From assembly GCA_002104985.1 (NCBI GenBank), contig MCGO01000050.1, positions 1 through 64,000 on the forward strand: DNA of 64,000 nucleotides, written 5' to 3'. The notes beneath the pieces are model-generated. The model was given only the letters and a program-made list of their open reading frames with translations. It did not search any database and had not been told where the DNA came from. The translations under genes were made by a program, and so were the position numbers. Below, piece by piece: positions 10,172 to 22,000 of this stretch. The stretch comes from Rhizoclosmatium globosum (Eukaryota > Chytridiomycota > Chytridiomycetes > Chytridiales > Chytriomycetaceae). The number at the start of each line of letters is the position of its first letter. The first letter of the stretch is position 1.

Positions 10172-13100
10172 ATGGTTGAAACACAAAAGCAGAGGCTGAT
10201 TTTGGTGTCCAACCGACTTCCCATCACAATTGGGCTGAATGCACACAGTAGCAGCAATGACGACAAGTACAAGTACCACGCGTCTGCAGGCGGCCTTGTG
10301 ACAGGGTTAAATGGACTTGACCAGGACAAGTTTACGATGCGATGGTTTGGCTGGCCGGGCGTGTCTCTGTTTGTATTCGACTCAACTGAGAAGCAACTTA
10401 AACTACAAATAAAACTAACGCTGTTGCCCAACCCAGGCCGCCCGCAGACCGGCCTGCTGTCGGTGCTTATCTGCTCGAGCACTTTGGGGCGGTTCCTGTG
10501 CACTTGAATCCAACAACTGCGGATCTGCACTACAACGGCTTCTCGAATGGGTGCGTGGCTCTGAGTTTGGTTGGATGCGTTGGTTGGGTGGTTGGTGGTT
10601 AAAGAAGGAAGGCACTTGACTTGACGTGAAATCACTACCCACCAACAACTGAAAACACTGACTAATAATTACCCTATTAGCATCCTGTGGCCCCTTTTCC
10701 ACTATCAACCAGGCGATATCAACTATGACGAACTGTGTTGGGAGGCGTACAAACAGGCAAACAACGACTTTGCCGACACACTCGCTCCACACATCAAAGA
10801 CGGCGATTTTAGTGCGTGCTTTGAATTAATTTGTTGGATTTATCGGGACTTATTGTTGTGAATCAGTCTGGATCCACGATTACCATCTGATGCTCCTCCC
10901 CTCTCTCCTACGTTCTCGCCTTGACCCCCAACTCTACCCGCGCGTCAAAATAGGCTTCTTTTTGCACATTCCCTTTCCCTCAAGGTATTCACTCCTCTGC
11001 CTTCTTTCGACCCCTCAACTAATCCTACGGCATCCCCCAGTGAAATATACAGAATCCTTCCAGTCAGACGTGAAATCTTGACAGGTGCTCTTGGTTCCGA
11101 CCTCCTCGGTTTCCACACTTACGATTACGCTCGTCACTTTCTCAGTAGTTGTGCTCGTATTCTTGGTGTGCACACAATGCCAAATGTCGTGGAATTCGAA
11201 GGACGAAGTGTGAATGTCGGAACCTTCCCTATTGGTATTGATCCGGACAAGTTTCGCGAGGTGTGTGTCGAGATTATGTGTTTCGAGGAAATTATGTCTC
11301 AATGACAAGTCAGTCTATTGGTGTTGCGCGAGCCTCAAACGGCTTTTAAAGGAGAGAATGGAATTTCGAGCAGAACAAACATTGTTGAAGATGGACTGAG
11401 CGTAGTGGAGTACTTTTCGGAAGTGGAGCATCCTACGAACAAAAGTGCGAAGGCGATTTCTAGATAGACGAATCCACAATTACCTACACCCGACTTATAA
11501 TCAACACAGTGCCTTACTCGCGACTCTGTAATCCAACGTGTAAACTCTCTCAAATCAACTTTCGAAGGATGTCGAGTTCTGATTGGCGTGGATCGTTTGG
11601 ACTACATCAAAGGCGTCCCTCAGAAACTTCGTGCCTTTGAACTCTTTCTCCAACAACACCCAGAATGGATTGAAAAAGTTGTTCTTGTGCAAGTCGCTGT
11701 TCCGAGTCGACAGGATGTAGAGGAGTATCAGCAGTTACGAGATGTTGTCAATGAACTTGTTGGACGTATCAATGGGAAGTTTGGGACTGTCACGTTTATG
11801 CCGATTCATTTCGTGCACAAGAGCGTTAATTTAGAAGAGCTTGTGGCGGTCTATTCAGTGGCAGATGCTTGCGTTGTTTCGAGTACTCGAGATGGCATGA
11901 ATCTGGTATTTACACATTCTTTCTCATTGGTTTTCATTCACAAACACTAATTCCCTATTTTATAATCGAAGGTGTCGTCCGAGTATATCGCTTGCCAAGA
12001 GGAAAAGCATGGTGTTTTGATCCTCAGTGAATTTGCAGGAGCTTCGCAATCTTTGAATGGAAGCATTATTGTCAACCCTTGGAATGTGGAAGAGCTTGCA
12101 AATGCGTTCCATGATGCACTCACAATGTCGGAAGAACAGAAACTTGCGAACTACAACAAACTGAATCGATATGTGAACAAATATACTGCTTCTCACTGGG
12201 GCTCAGCATTTGTGACGGAATTGAAGGTGCAACCCCCCTCTTATTGAAACGGGTCGACTTAACCGCCATACTTATAGCAAGTAAACCAAACAAACGATTC
12301 GTCCCAATTACTCCGCCTGAATATACCAGAAGTTGTTACTGCATTTAAAAAGTCTTCCAAAAAGAAGAAAATCATCTTTCTGGACTACGATGGTGCACTG
12401 ACGGCATCCAACTGTCTTCCTGAGTTTGCAAAGCCGTCACCACAATTGCTTTGTGCACTTCAAAACCTCTCAAATCAACCAAACGTATACCTTTATATTC
12501 TCTCTGGAAGATCTCGTGAACACATGGTGTCTTGGTTTGGGGACATTTCTGTCGGACTGTGTGCTGAACATGGATGCTTCTACCGCCACCCCGCGAAATT
12601 CAACTCATCTGTATTTGACACTCTCCAAATCTATAACCCACCTCGTCGAAAACTTGCCAGCTCCGTGGAAAGTCTTATTGGATCCACTCCTGCGTTATGT
12701 CTCAGCACAGCCGGAAGCGTCGACGAACTCACTTCCCCATACTCCCAGACCTCCACCAGCCAACCGAACCTCGCGTCTACAACCGCCCACCCAAACAATA
12801 GCAACCAATCAAGCAACCAAACCAACCCTTCCGAAACCTTCTCAGGGACCAACTCCGTCAGCCTTTCCCTCAACGCCCTAACCCCACTCCCCGAATCCCA
12901 TTTCCCAATCCTACAATCTACACAAGCACCCGAAACATCAACCTCAACAACGACAACATCGCCAACAGGAAGCGAACCCGCAATCACACTCGAACGCCTC
13001 TCCCTCCACCAAAGCCCCGAACTCAGCGTCCAAGACACACGCAGCCGCGCCCGCGCCGGCGGGCAATACTCAACCTCCCCCCTCCAACAACTCCGCATCG

Positions 13101-13776
13101 CGAAACGCGCGGGGAACGGATGGCTCGCACTCGTGGACAGTATCGATGGAAGTTGGCGTGACACGATTCGACCCCTCTTTGAGCACTACGCGGAACGAAC
13201 GCCCGGCAGTTGGATTGAGGAAAAGGAAGTGAATATCACGTGGCACTATATGAACTCGGATCCGGATTTTGGGAGTTGGCAGGCTGCTGAATTGCAAGTG
13301 AATTTGGAGCGCATGTTGAGCCACTTGGCTGTTTCGGTAAGCGCTCCTTCTTCCCTTTTTTTTTTATCTCTTCTTTCTCTCTTCCTTCCTTTCCTTCCTT
13401 CCTTTTCTCCCCATTTTTCACCCTTTTGTTAAGTGCTGACAATGGGGGTTTCTTTTTTTAGATTGTGTTGGGTGACAAGACATTGGAGTTACGGCCGTCG
13501 TCGATTGAGAAGCTTACAGTGACGCGATCCATACTCAAGGATATTTTGCTTGAGAACCGGCCAGGAGCTTTGGCTGGGTCTGGAGCAGGTGGACTTGACT
13601 GTGACTTTTACTTGTGTATTGGGGAAGGGAAGACGGACGAGCCTGTATTTTCGTACATCAATTCGTTGGCTCCGAATGCAGTGACTGTGACTGTTGGGAG
13701 GAAGCAGACGGAGGCACGGTGTTATTTGGATACGATTCGGGATGTGGAAATGTTTTTATCGCAACTTTCAGAATAA
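10172..13776 (+). CDS. Trehalose-6-phosphate synthase with C-terminal trehalose-phosphatase-like domain
   Basis: Exons 10172-10392, 10437-10550, 10681-10811, 10867-10984, 11041-11260, 11510-11905, 11972-12226, 12278-13336 and 13462-13776 give 942 residues. The GT20 synthase half has [94 protein letters not shown] and [16 protein letters not shown], so all donor and acceptor binding motifs are present. It joins UDP-glucose and glucose-6-phosphate. The phosphatase half starts at [12 protein letters not shown] and keeps ILSGRS and CAEHGCF, but the active-site signature is altered (DYDGA instead of DxDGT, and GEGKTDE instead of GDDRSDE) and it is split by a roughly 130-residue Ser/Thr/Pro-rich insert (nt 12660-13080). 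The first intron (10393-10436) needs a GC donor. Whether the phosphatase half works is open. Confidence 0.95.
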
Positions 13777-13813
13777 GATTTGGGATTGTTTATTTAACTG
13801 CTTTTAAATGCTA

Positions 13814-16800
13814 TTAAGCTTGTTCATCAATCGTGATTTTGATTTTTAAGCCTTTCTTCAGCCCATAGGTTGTTGAAGTTACAAACTCCAATTCCTGATC
13901 CTTCACGTACTCGAAGGTGAATCGTGACAGCAATTGGATCAACACAACCTTGATTTCAATCATTGCCAGCCTTTGCCTTTTTGAAAACAAGGAGTTAGCT
14001 ACAAAAGCCTTGGACAAGGTCAAACCAACAAACTCACCCAATACAATTCATGGGACCATCACCAAACGGCAAAAACGCATGCACAGGCACGTTCCCTTTA
14101 AACCAACGTTCCGGATCCCAAACATCCGCATCATACCCCCAAACTTCTTTATCCAAATGCATCGCTCTCAAGTGCAACAAGAACGGCGTATTCGCAGGGA
14201 AAATCCAACCTCCTTCCACCTCCACTTGACGCGTGGTCGTACGACCCACCACCCCGGCAACACTATGTCTACGTTGAGTTTCCTTCACAACCGCATCCAA
14301 ATACGTATATTCATGAAGCGACTCCTGCGTCACACCACCACCACCGCCGCTGTCGTCGTCCCCAGTGCGTCCGCGGATTTCAGATTTAAGAGTCATTTGG
14401 ACACCCGGGTTCCGCGCGAGTTCGAGGAGAATAAACGTGAGTGTGTTTGCGGTTGTTTCGTGTCCTGCGAAGAAGAAGGCGAGGGCTTCGCATTTGAGTT
14501 CGGAGGTTGTGAAGGGTTGGGTTGAGGTGAGGAGGCGGTCGAGGAGGTCTTGGGGTTGTGGGGTTGTGGAGGTGGATGTTGTTGAGGATGAGGAGGTTTT
14601 TTGGTCAATGATTTGGGAGAGGAGGGTGTCTGTGTATGCGAGTGCTTTTTGAACGCGTGGAGATGAGTCGGAGATTCCAATGAAGGAGTAGAGGAATGGA
14701 GGGTAAGCTAGTCTCTATGTTGATGGTATTAGTATGTATTCTTTACTGTATTTAACATTTTAGAAGAACATTAAAAAAAACAAAAGGTAAAAGAAAAAAA
14801 CATACCTGTAAAAAATAATTAGAATTATGCCATAAGGAAAGCAAGGCCATACCAAATTTCTTTGTATTGTTAATCAGGAATGTATCCAGGGCTGTTAAAT
14901 GAAAGCTGCAGGTCGACCACCAGTATGATTGTAATGAAACAGCAAGTGGCGAATGTTGCATGCAGCTTGAATATCTTTGTCCACAATCTTAGCAACAAAT
15001 GTTAGTGCTGGTACCAGTCACAAGCATACATACAGTAGGGGGTCCTGGAATGAGTGGGCACTCAACAAGACCATAAACTGAACTCTGGATGTTAGTAAGA
15101 TCAGGGCATTGAACAAAGGGATGCATTGGTTGTTTGTCATCATCAATGCAGTATTTTCTCCAGTGAAGATCCTGAAACTTGCGTTTCTTGTGGGGGCATC
15201 TAAGAATAGGACGTCGAACCTAGTCCAACATTAATGTAAGACTTACTTTGTTGATTACTTACTGTCACAACTGGTGGATATTGGAACACACCTCCTGCCT
15301 CATAGCCAGCACTGAGACGATGGGACCGCTGTGAAGTCAAATGCTCATCAATAACAAACACAAAGTGCTCATGAGCAGCCTTTTCTCTGATTCTCTGTGT
15401 GAAAACCACATATTTAGTATTGCCAACCATTGCGTTAAACTGACATTGTTGGGAACAGGTGCCCATGGTCTCTGGTGATTCCAAGATCCATCGCCATAAG
15501 CAAAATAGACTGGTGCAACAGGAAAAGCTGGAATATTATTCAAGCGGCGTGTTCGACGGCGGAGTTTTCTTGCTCCAGGAACAATCCTGCCTTGCATACT
15601 GTTCCAATCAGTGTCTGTCATGCGCCCAGCCATACGATTGATGAGAGCTTGTTCAGCCCGCTGGTGTTTCATACGACTGCTCTGCTTCCACTTTAGATGC
15701 TGGGGACGAGAATACTCTTGCAACAAGAATTCTGACTGGAAATGCTTGACCATCCAGGTCCATTGACACCAATGACCCAGTGTACGTTGACCAATAACAC
15801 GTGGAGAATTTTGAGCAAGGACATCATATGCAAAGTTGATGCGGTGATCATTGTCTCGGAACACCTCTTCCCTCTTTTCAGAGAGCTTAGAACCATTGAT
15901 TTGACGCATATGACCATGGGAAACCTGAACAACGTGGTCATGAATAATCTGTCGTGATGGAGGATGTGCAGGCGGAGGTACTGGAACTGGAGCAACAGCA
16001 GCATTGTTGATTTGGAGCTGGATATCACTATTGACACAAGTTACAACATTCCTGATACCTAAATAGGTAAAATAAATATTAGAAGCTGATTTAGTAAGCC
16101 AAACACAGAAATCAAACCTGGGTCAACACTAATAACATTGTGAGGATCCAAGATTCCAGCTTGAATTTGATTCACAATTCCCATATTGTTTATGTGATGA
16201 TCCACACGCACCATTCCACGACCATTTATCATGAATTGGTTATAGTTATAATTTTGTGGGAGTGAATTTGCATCATCAGTCCAACTTTTGTGAGGAACTC
16301 TGTTGGCATTTGCTGCAAGATTGTTCTGAACAAAGGCTTGTCTGGTATTCAGAGTCCATGAAAGCTTCTGCCATCAGTTTGAAGATAATATGAAGCTAGG
16401 GCCCTTTAGAATTATTCAATGCAATAAAGTTTTACATACAATCAACATCATTCCTCAAGTGGCGACTCCAGCGAACAGATTCAACTCGAAAAAACAGTCC
16501 AATTATGCCACGATGTTCAGCTCGAGTCCCTCCATGACCATTGTATCTTCCAACCCCATTTGGTGGACTAATTATTCCCAATGCAGGTACAATGATGTGC
16601 TGGAAATGTGCAGCAGCAGCTACAAGTGAAGGTGGAAAGTTAACTCCACCTGGTGGTTGAGGAAGTGGAACAGCAAGAGGCCCCAAAAGGTCCCTCAGTC
16701 GTGGCATAAAATATTGACATAGAACACGATAGTCTATCCCACAAAAGACTGCTTGAGCCGTGGTAGCATTGGTTGGAAGTGGTGCAAGAGGAAAATAAGC

Positions 16801-18987
16801 TTCACTTCCAAGGAGTGCCATATCTGGGCGAATAAAACTGTTTCAATGGTAGTATGTTTGAAATTAGCAAATGAAGGCTTGACAGATAAAAACTTACTCT
16901 CTGGTATAAGCCAAAATATTATTGCCCATTCTTGACATTGCCCTAATAAGATTCATTTCAAAGTGTGGGCCACGCTGAATGTTATTGAAGGGCATGGCAA
17001 CAAGAAACTGTCTGTGATGGAGAAGAAATGCAACAATATTGTTGGTCACTGCCTGTGGAACTGCTACAGGAAGTGCAAGTGGGGCACCAAATGGTGGGGT
17101 CAGGTAATTGTATATTGCTGTCTTTGCAGTTGCCTTGATAACAGCGGTAGGTTGGTATCCATGCAGGAAGCAATGAAAGTTGAAAACCTGAATTATGTTG
17201 TAAGATTTAAAGTAAATTTCAGACAAGATCAACAAACCTCCTCAGCCAGCTTGCCTAAATTGGCAATGAATCTGCGAGCAAGTGCATTTTCAAAGTCTGT
17301 ACGCAATCGTTTGGCTTCAATGGCAATAACTTGCTCCCATTCATAGCCGGGACAGTTAAAGAGGGGAACCATTCGAAGACCAGGTTGGATGGGTTGTCCA
17401 TTCTGAAAACCATTGTTGTCACAACTAAATGGATGATGAAAGTTTTGGAAAGTTTCCAACAAGTAATGTCTTGTGACAGAACGGCGGGTGTTTTGGTGTG
17501 CCTGAAGGGCTGCACCAACTGGAAGGATGTAGGGTGTGCCAACAGGATTGCCAGGAAGTACAAAACCAATTGGAAGTGGGGCATGATAATTATTGGCGAG
17601 CAGATTTCCAGAAGCATACTTGAGTGCAAATTGGAAGAAGGATTCTGAAAACTCAATGTCAAGATGATCGTGACCTAATTTTAAGTCCCAATGAATTTAA
17701 ACGATATTAATTTGAGCTGTTAAATACCAGTTGGGTTGCGCTCTAGGTGAAGGTTGATTGCAAGCATGGCATCGGAGCGTAGGAGGGACACATTTCTTGC
17801 AAACTCTTGTAAGAGTGGCCCCATTACACAACGTAGTTCTGGTCGAGTAGCTTGTCTTGCTCCAACATGGCGAGTGCGATGGAAGTTGTTTTGAGCCATA
17901 TGAATGACAGAAGTGGCGACCAAAAGAATGAGAAGAATAGATAGGAGGCAAGGCCTCATCAGTTGGCTCGTGTTTTTTTCTCGAATGCAATTTTCACACT
18001 GTTATCTTTTTTATCCGATCTCATTTTCCGTTGGGGTTTACCCGGAGTTTTTCCGGCTTTCTTCCTCTCAGCAACAGGATCTGTACCAGGGGTCGAACCT
18101 AGAACCCCTTGATTCATAGTCGAGCGCGGTAACCATTTGGCCATTCGCCCATGACATGTGGTCAAGATCGGCAAAGAAAAAATGAAGATGAATGTTCTTC
18201 GTCTCTGAAAATAATAGTAGGAAGGGGGTGTTCAATAACAAAAAGAACAACGTACTTCTTGGAAAAGGAGGGCAAGGTCTTGAAGGACGAGATGGAGTTC
18301 AGTGTCCTTTCCTGCGTGGTAGTTTTCAACAGCATGGAATTCATAGGAGAACGCAGTTTGACCGATTACATCAAGAGTCAATGAGGTGAAGGTATGAAAG
18401 AGGTCCGCAACAATGTATTGATCAGAGGAACCGTTGATTTTGGACTCCCAGTAGTTTCCGAGGGCGGAGGCAAGATTTGTCGCCACCTGGAATGCATAAC
18501 GCAACTGTGGAGGGGCAAATGCAGGTTGCAGATACTTTCTGTGACGTTTCCATGTATCTCCAGATGGGAAAACAAAGAGAGCATCCTTTACGAAAACACC
18601 AAGTGACTTTTGAACGAAATCATCACGGTAAAAGTCGACGGTATCAGTCAAAGCACGGTGTACGAGGACAGGATCAGAAACCAAAATGATGTTCACGTTT
18701 GGAAGAGGAATTCTGGCGACACGGCCATACGTGTTGTTGACGTGAAGAAAGTACTCATGTTGTTTTCCGCTAGAAGCGGCACCACCAAGGTCAGGAACAC
18801 TTCCAACGAAAGGGTAACCGACAGGACCAGGGATCTTTTTGCCGCGTCTTCTGGCGGGGAAAGCGAAGGCTCTGATAGTGACGACAGAGGCAAGCGAGAG
18901 AGCCAAGGCCAGACCCAAGTTCCTTGGAGTTGTTCCAAGGGTCTTTGCCAGGTTCGCAATAGAAGCAGTGACAGTTTCAAGGATCAT
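13814..18987 (-). CDS. Cytochrome P450 monooxygenase, interrupted by a 3.5-kb first intron
   Basis: Exons 18256-18987, 14038-14714 and 13814-13976 give 523 residues, a normal microsomal P450 length. The N-terminus has a membrane anchor (LGLALALSLASVVTIRAFAF) followed by basic residues and the proline hinge KKIPGPVGYPFVG. Exon 1 also shows WKRHRKYLQPAF (C-helix). The I-helix oxygen motif is AGHETT at about 327-332, the ExxR motif is in KETQRRH, and the haem loop is FLPFGDGPMNCIG with Cys at about 468. The usual Arg two residues before the Cys is Met here. Exon 1 ends in phase 0 at ALLFQE and exon 2 begins RLAYPPFLYS, which reads as uninterrupted P450 sequence, so splicing out 14715-18255 restores the enzyme. 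That intron contains the Fanzor-like gene. Substrate and CYP family are not assignable by eye. Confidence 0.93.
14895..17959 (-). CDS. Fanzor-like (TnpB-related) RuvC nuclease, nine exons, intact
   Basis: Exons (minus order) 17728-17959, 17238-17674, 16898-17187, 16440-16837, 16118-16312, 15445-16058, 15263-15394, 15034-15219, 14895-14987 join in frame to 858 residues. The C-terminal third carries a split RuvC fold: SVDPGIRNVVTCVN (Asp about 516), then the Fanzor-typical YGDGSW...WAPVPNN block (about 700-722), FVFVIDEHLTSQRS (Glu about 739), a Cys-containing segment (RCPHKK, KYC, QCPD, ECPL), and VDKDIQAACNIRHLL (Asp about 833) followed by GRPAAFI at the end. These match RuvC-I, -II and -III of TnpB/Fanzor, RNA-guided DNA endonucleases carried by transposons. 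The canonical CxxC after TS is missing. The first Met gives a signal-peptide-like start (MRPCLLSILLILLVATS); Met at 17899 (MAQNNFHRTRH) would give 838 residues without it and suits a nuclear protein better. The gene lies wholly in the P450 intron, same strand. Confidence 0.85.
18000..18160 (-). repeat. tRNA-derived (SINE-head-like) sequence with Pol III A and B boxes
   Basis: Reading the minus strand from 18150 to 18086: an A-box-like TGGCCAAATGG, an anticodon-arm-like CTCGA-CTATGAA-TCAAG (one mismatch, anticodon position ATG), and a T-arm CTAGG-TTCGACC-CCTGG containing B box GGTTCGACCCC. The flanks do not form an acceptor stem (GGGCGAA on one side, TACAGAT on the other) and the D-stem pairs poorly, so this is not a functional tRNA gene. 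A further 90 nt downstream ends in an A-rich run, as in tRNA-derived SINEs. It lies between P450 exon 1 and the nuclease start. It could be a SINE or a Pol III promoter belonging to the insertion. Confidence 0.6.
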
Positions 18988-19081
18988 TTGTTGTGTGTTT
19001 GTTGATTTTCAGCGGATGTGATCCTTTTCAAGTTTGTTGAGATGCTGACGAATTCGCCCTCAAATTCGGTTGGAAGTGGAG

Positions 19082-22000
19082 ATGGCGTTGCTTCTCCCAC
19101 ACGTGATTGAATCGCACGTGTTGGCGGACGGCGAGGCCACGTGTCTTGTTCATTTGTCATTGGGTAGTAAGACAAGTGACTCATCGGATTTATCGGACTT
19201 TGTTGTTGAGCGATGGACTCGGAGGAAGGTGTGGGATGCAGCGATTGCTTTGGCTGAAGTGGTTGGAACGAGGCTGTTGAAGTTATCGATTGCTAGTAGT
19301 AGTAGTGCTAGTAGTAGTAGTAGTAGCAGTAGTAGTAGTAGTAGCAGCAACAAACGAGGTACCTATCCAACCACCAAACCACTAAAACCAAACCATTAAA
19401 CCACTCAACCAAACGCAAGTTGGTCTCAGTGTCTCTGACGGGCCCTGGCTTCCGATTCTCCATCTTTCATTAGTTCTTTGTGGGTGCACGTTGGTTCCCG
19501 TTGACGTGGCCGATCCACGGCTTCCTCTTCTTCTCGACGATGCTCAGTTGGATCTCGCAATTGTCGATTCAAAGGCGGATGTTTCTCTGCTCAAAACCTG
19601 CGATGTTCTTGTTCTTGCCGATCTGATTGCCAACATCAACTTGACAGCGAACCCATCGAAACCTGCCGTTAAACCCATAGACCCCTCCCGCTACTCAAAG
19701 GATGCCATCTCTCATATCTACTTTACGTCTGGCTCAACGGGTCGGCCAAAGGGCTGTGTGTCAACCCTCGGGGCTCTCTCTGCCTACTGCATTAACGGAA
19801 AACCATCCTCGCACAACACGGATGCATCAAGCATAGTCTTTATTGCTTCGTCTCACACATTTGATCCGAGTTTGGGTGACCATTTGAGTGCTCTTGCGAC
19901 TGGTTCTGTTATTGCTCGTGCATCGCGTTCCCTTGTCTTGACTTCTCTTTCAACCTGCCTTCGTCTCACAGAAGCCACGCACGTGTGCACGAATCCTTCT
20001 CTTTTTGATACCGTCGTCGATATTCCTCCCACGTTAAAAGTGGTTGCTTTGGGTGGAGAACCAATGGGAACAGCTGTTGTGAACCGTTGTCTTGAGCGCA
20101 ATATCACTCTCATGAATACATATGGTGTGACTGAATGTGCCGTCTATCAAATGTGTTCCATTGTCACGTCTGCAAGGTACCTTCACAGCCACACCACATC
20201 AAAACATTCATTAACCTCCACATACCAAAAGTACACGAAAATACATGGGTCAACGTGGAATGCTCGGCAACGACATATACCTCATGACCCCCAAAACCCC
20301 CATCACCGACGACACGTCCATCCTCTCCATCCCATTCTCCGAAATGACCCGCCTCACAAACACAACCATCACCCCAGACTCAATTGGCGAAATCTGGATC
20401 GGTGGCGCCCAAGTCGGCCTCGGCTACCTCAACCGCCCCGACCTCACAACCTCCCGCTTCATCACCCACCCTGAATACGGCCGCATCTTCCGAACAGGCG
20501 ACCTCGCCAAACCCGTCTTCCTCACCCCTTCCACCACCACCACCACTACTTCCTCCTCCTCCTCTTCACTTCCAAACCCCGACCAACACGCCTTCGACTT
20601 TGGCAGCACCGACAACACCCACCAAACACCCCAACCCGCGCATCCCTCGTCTTCATCGGCCGCAGCGACACGCAACTCAAAATAAACGGCCAACGGATTG
20701 AAGTCGAAGAAATCGAACAATCCCTCTTGACAAGCCTGCACCCGAAAATCGTGTCCTATATCGCAGTCGTGTATTCGCAGTCTGTGCGTGCGCTTGTTGC
20801 GTTTGTTGTGCCGGCGGCGGCGGCGGCGGTGGGTGTGGGTCCGGGGGGTTTGGGAAAGGTGCAGGAGAGGGTTTTGGCGAGTCTTGTGCGTGTGGTTGCG
20901 GAGGGTGCGTTGCCGCGGTTTATGGTTCCGGGACGGATTGTTGTGATTGGAGAGATGCCGTTTACGGGGACGGGGAAGATTGCGAGGACGGAGTTGGCTG
21001 CAAGAGATGTGTTTGGGGTTGGTGATGACGAGGACGATGAGGATGGTGAAGATGGAGGTGAAGATGAAGAGGTGAAGGCATGGGGAAAACTCGTGGGTAG
21101 GGTCTGGAGAGAGGTGTTGGGTGTGAGTGAAGGGGTTCGTGTTGGACGAGGGACGCGGTTTGGGGAGCTGGGTGGAGATTCGTTGAAGGCTTTAAAAGTT
21201 TGTAGGGTATTGGATGAAGAGCTTCGGAGTGCTGGTGCTGTTGCTGCAAGTGGTGTCGAGGCTGGAAATGAAGAGGAGGAAGACAAAGAGGAGAAAGAAA
21301 AAGGCGGAAAGGGAGGAAACAATGGGTTTGGACAACTCTTGGGCGTTTTGGCACCGGCAGAACTATTGAAGCGACCAAAACTGAGGGAATTTGCCAAATA
21401 TCTTAGCGAGTCGTATGCTGGTTTTTTGCCGTCACCTGAAAATGTTACCACGGCAGCAGAACCTTCAAAACAACCAACCAAGTCAACAACTTCAAAACCA
21501 AAAAGTCAAGCAACTTCAACACCAGCCATCAAGAGCATTGACGCAGTTACCAACCTGCTATATTCTGCAGTCGCTGCAAACCTCCCAGAAGTAACCCTCC
21601 ACCTCATCAAATCCATGAATGCACAACCAAATCCTCCTTCCCCAACCCGAACAACAACACCTCTCCACATTGCCTGCATCAATTCCCACGAAGCAGTTGC
21701 ACGAGTACTACTCGAAAACGGCGCGCTTTCAAACGCACTCGACTCAACAGGAGCAACACCATTCCATCTCTCATGCCACAACGGTCCACTCTCCCTCGTC
21801 AAACTCTTCCTCTCAGGAACAACCATGGACTCCCCGAAACCAGGCTCCTCCTCGAAAAGGAAACCGGACAAGAACGCGAAATCGTCGACTCCCCCTGTGA
21901 TCTTGTTCCAAACAGATGATAATTCCCAAACGCCTTTACACCATGCTGCAAGGTCTGGGGCTCCGAATTCTGTTGTTGAGTACTTGATTGATGCGGTTGG

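Larger units (their letters stand above)
14740..18165 (-). mobile_element. Putative Fanzor-bearing insertion inside P450 intron 1
   Basis: The P450 intron is 3541 nt while neighbouring introns are 43-130 nt. Nearly all of it is a gene for a Fanzor-like nuclease plus an upstream tRNA-derived segment, both on the minus strand like the host gene. I could not find terminal inverted repeats or a target duplication, so the ends are approximate. The 3' part after the nuclease stop (14715-14894) is AT-rich and would be the place to look for a guide (omega) RNA, because these RNAs lie at or beyond the 3' end of the nuclease gene in the known systems. Insertion status is inference from intron size and content. 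Confidence 0.6.

Noticed and set aside
18086..18150. A functional tRNA gene (anticodon ATG) on the minus strand
   Set aside because: T-arm and boxes are good, but the acceptor ends do not pair, the D-stem is poor and the anticodon stem has a mismatch; treated as tRNA-derived sequence.
17959..18174. Minus-strand ORF of 71 codons over the tRNA-like segment
   Set aside because: It is a chance translation of tRNA-derived sequence (GRMAKWLPRSTMNQG) and overlaps the nuclease 5' region in another frame.
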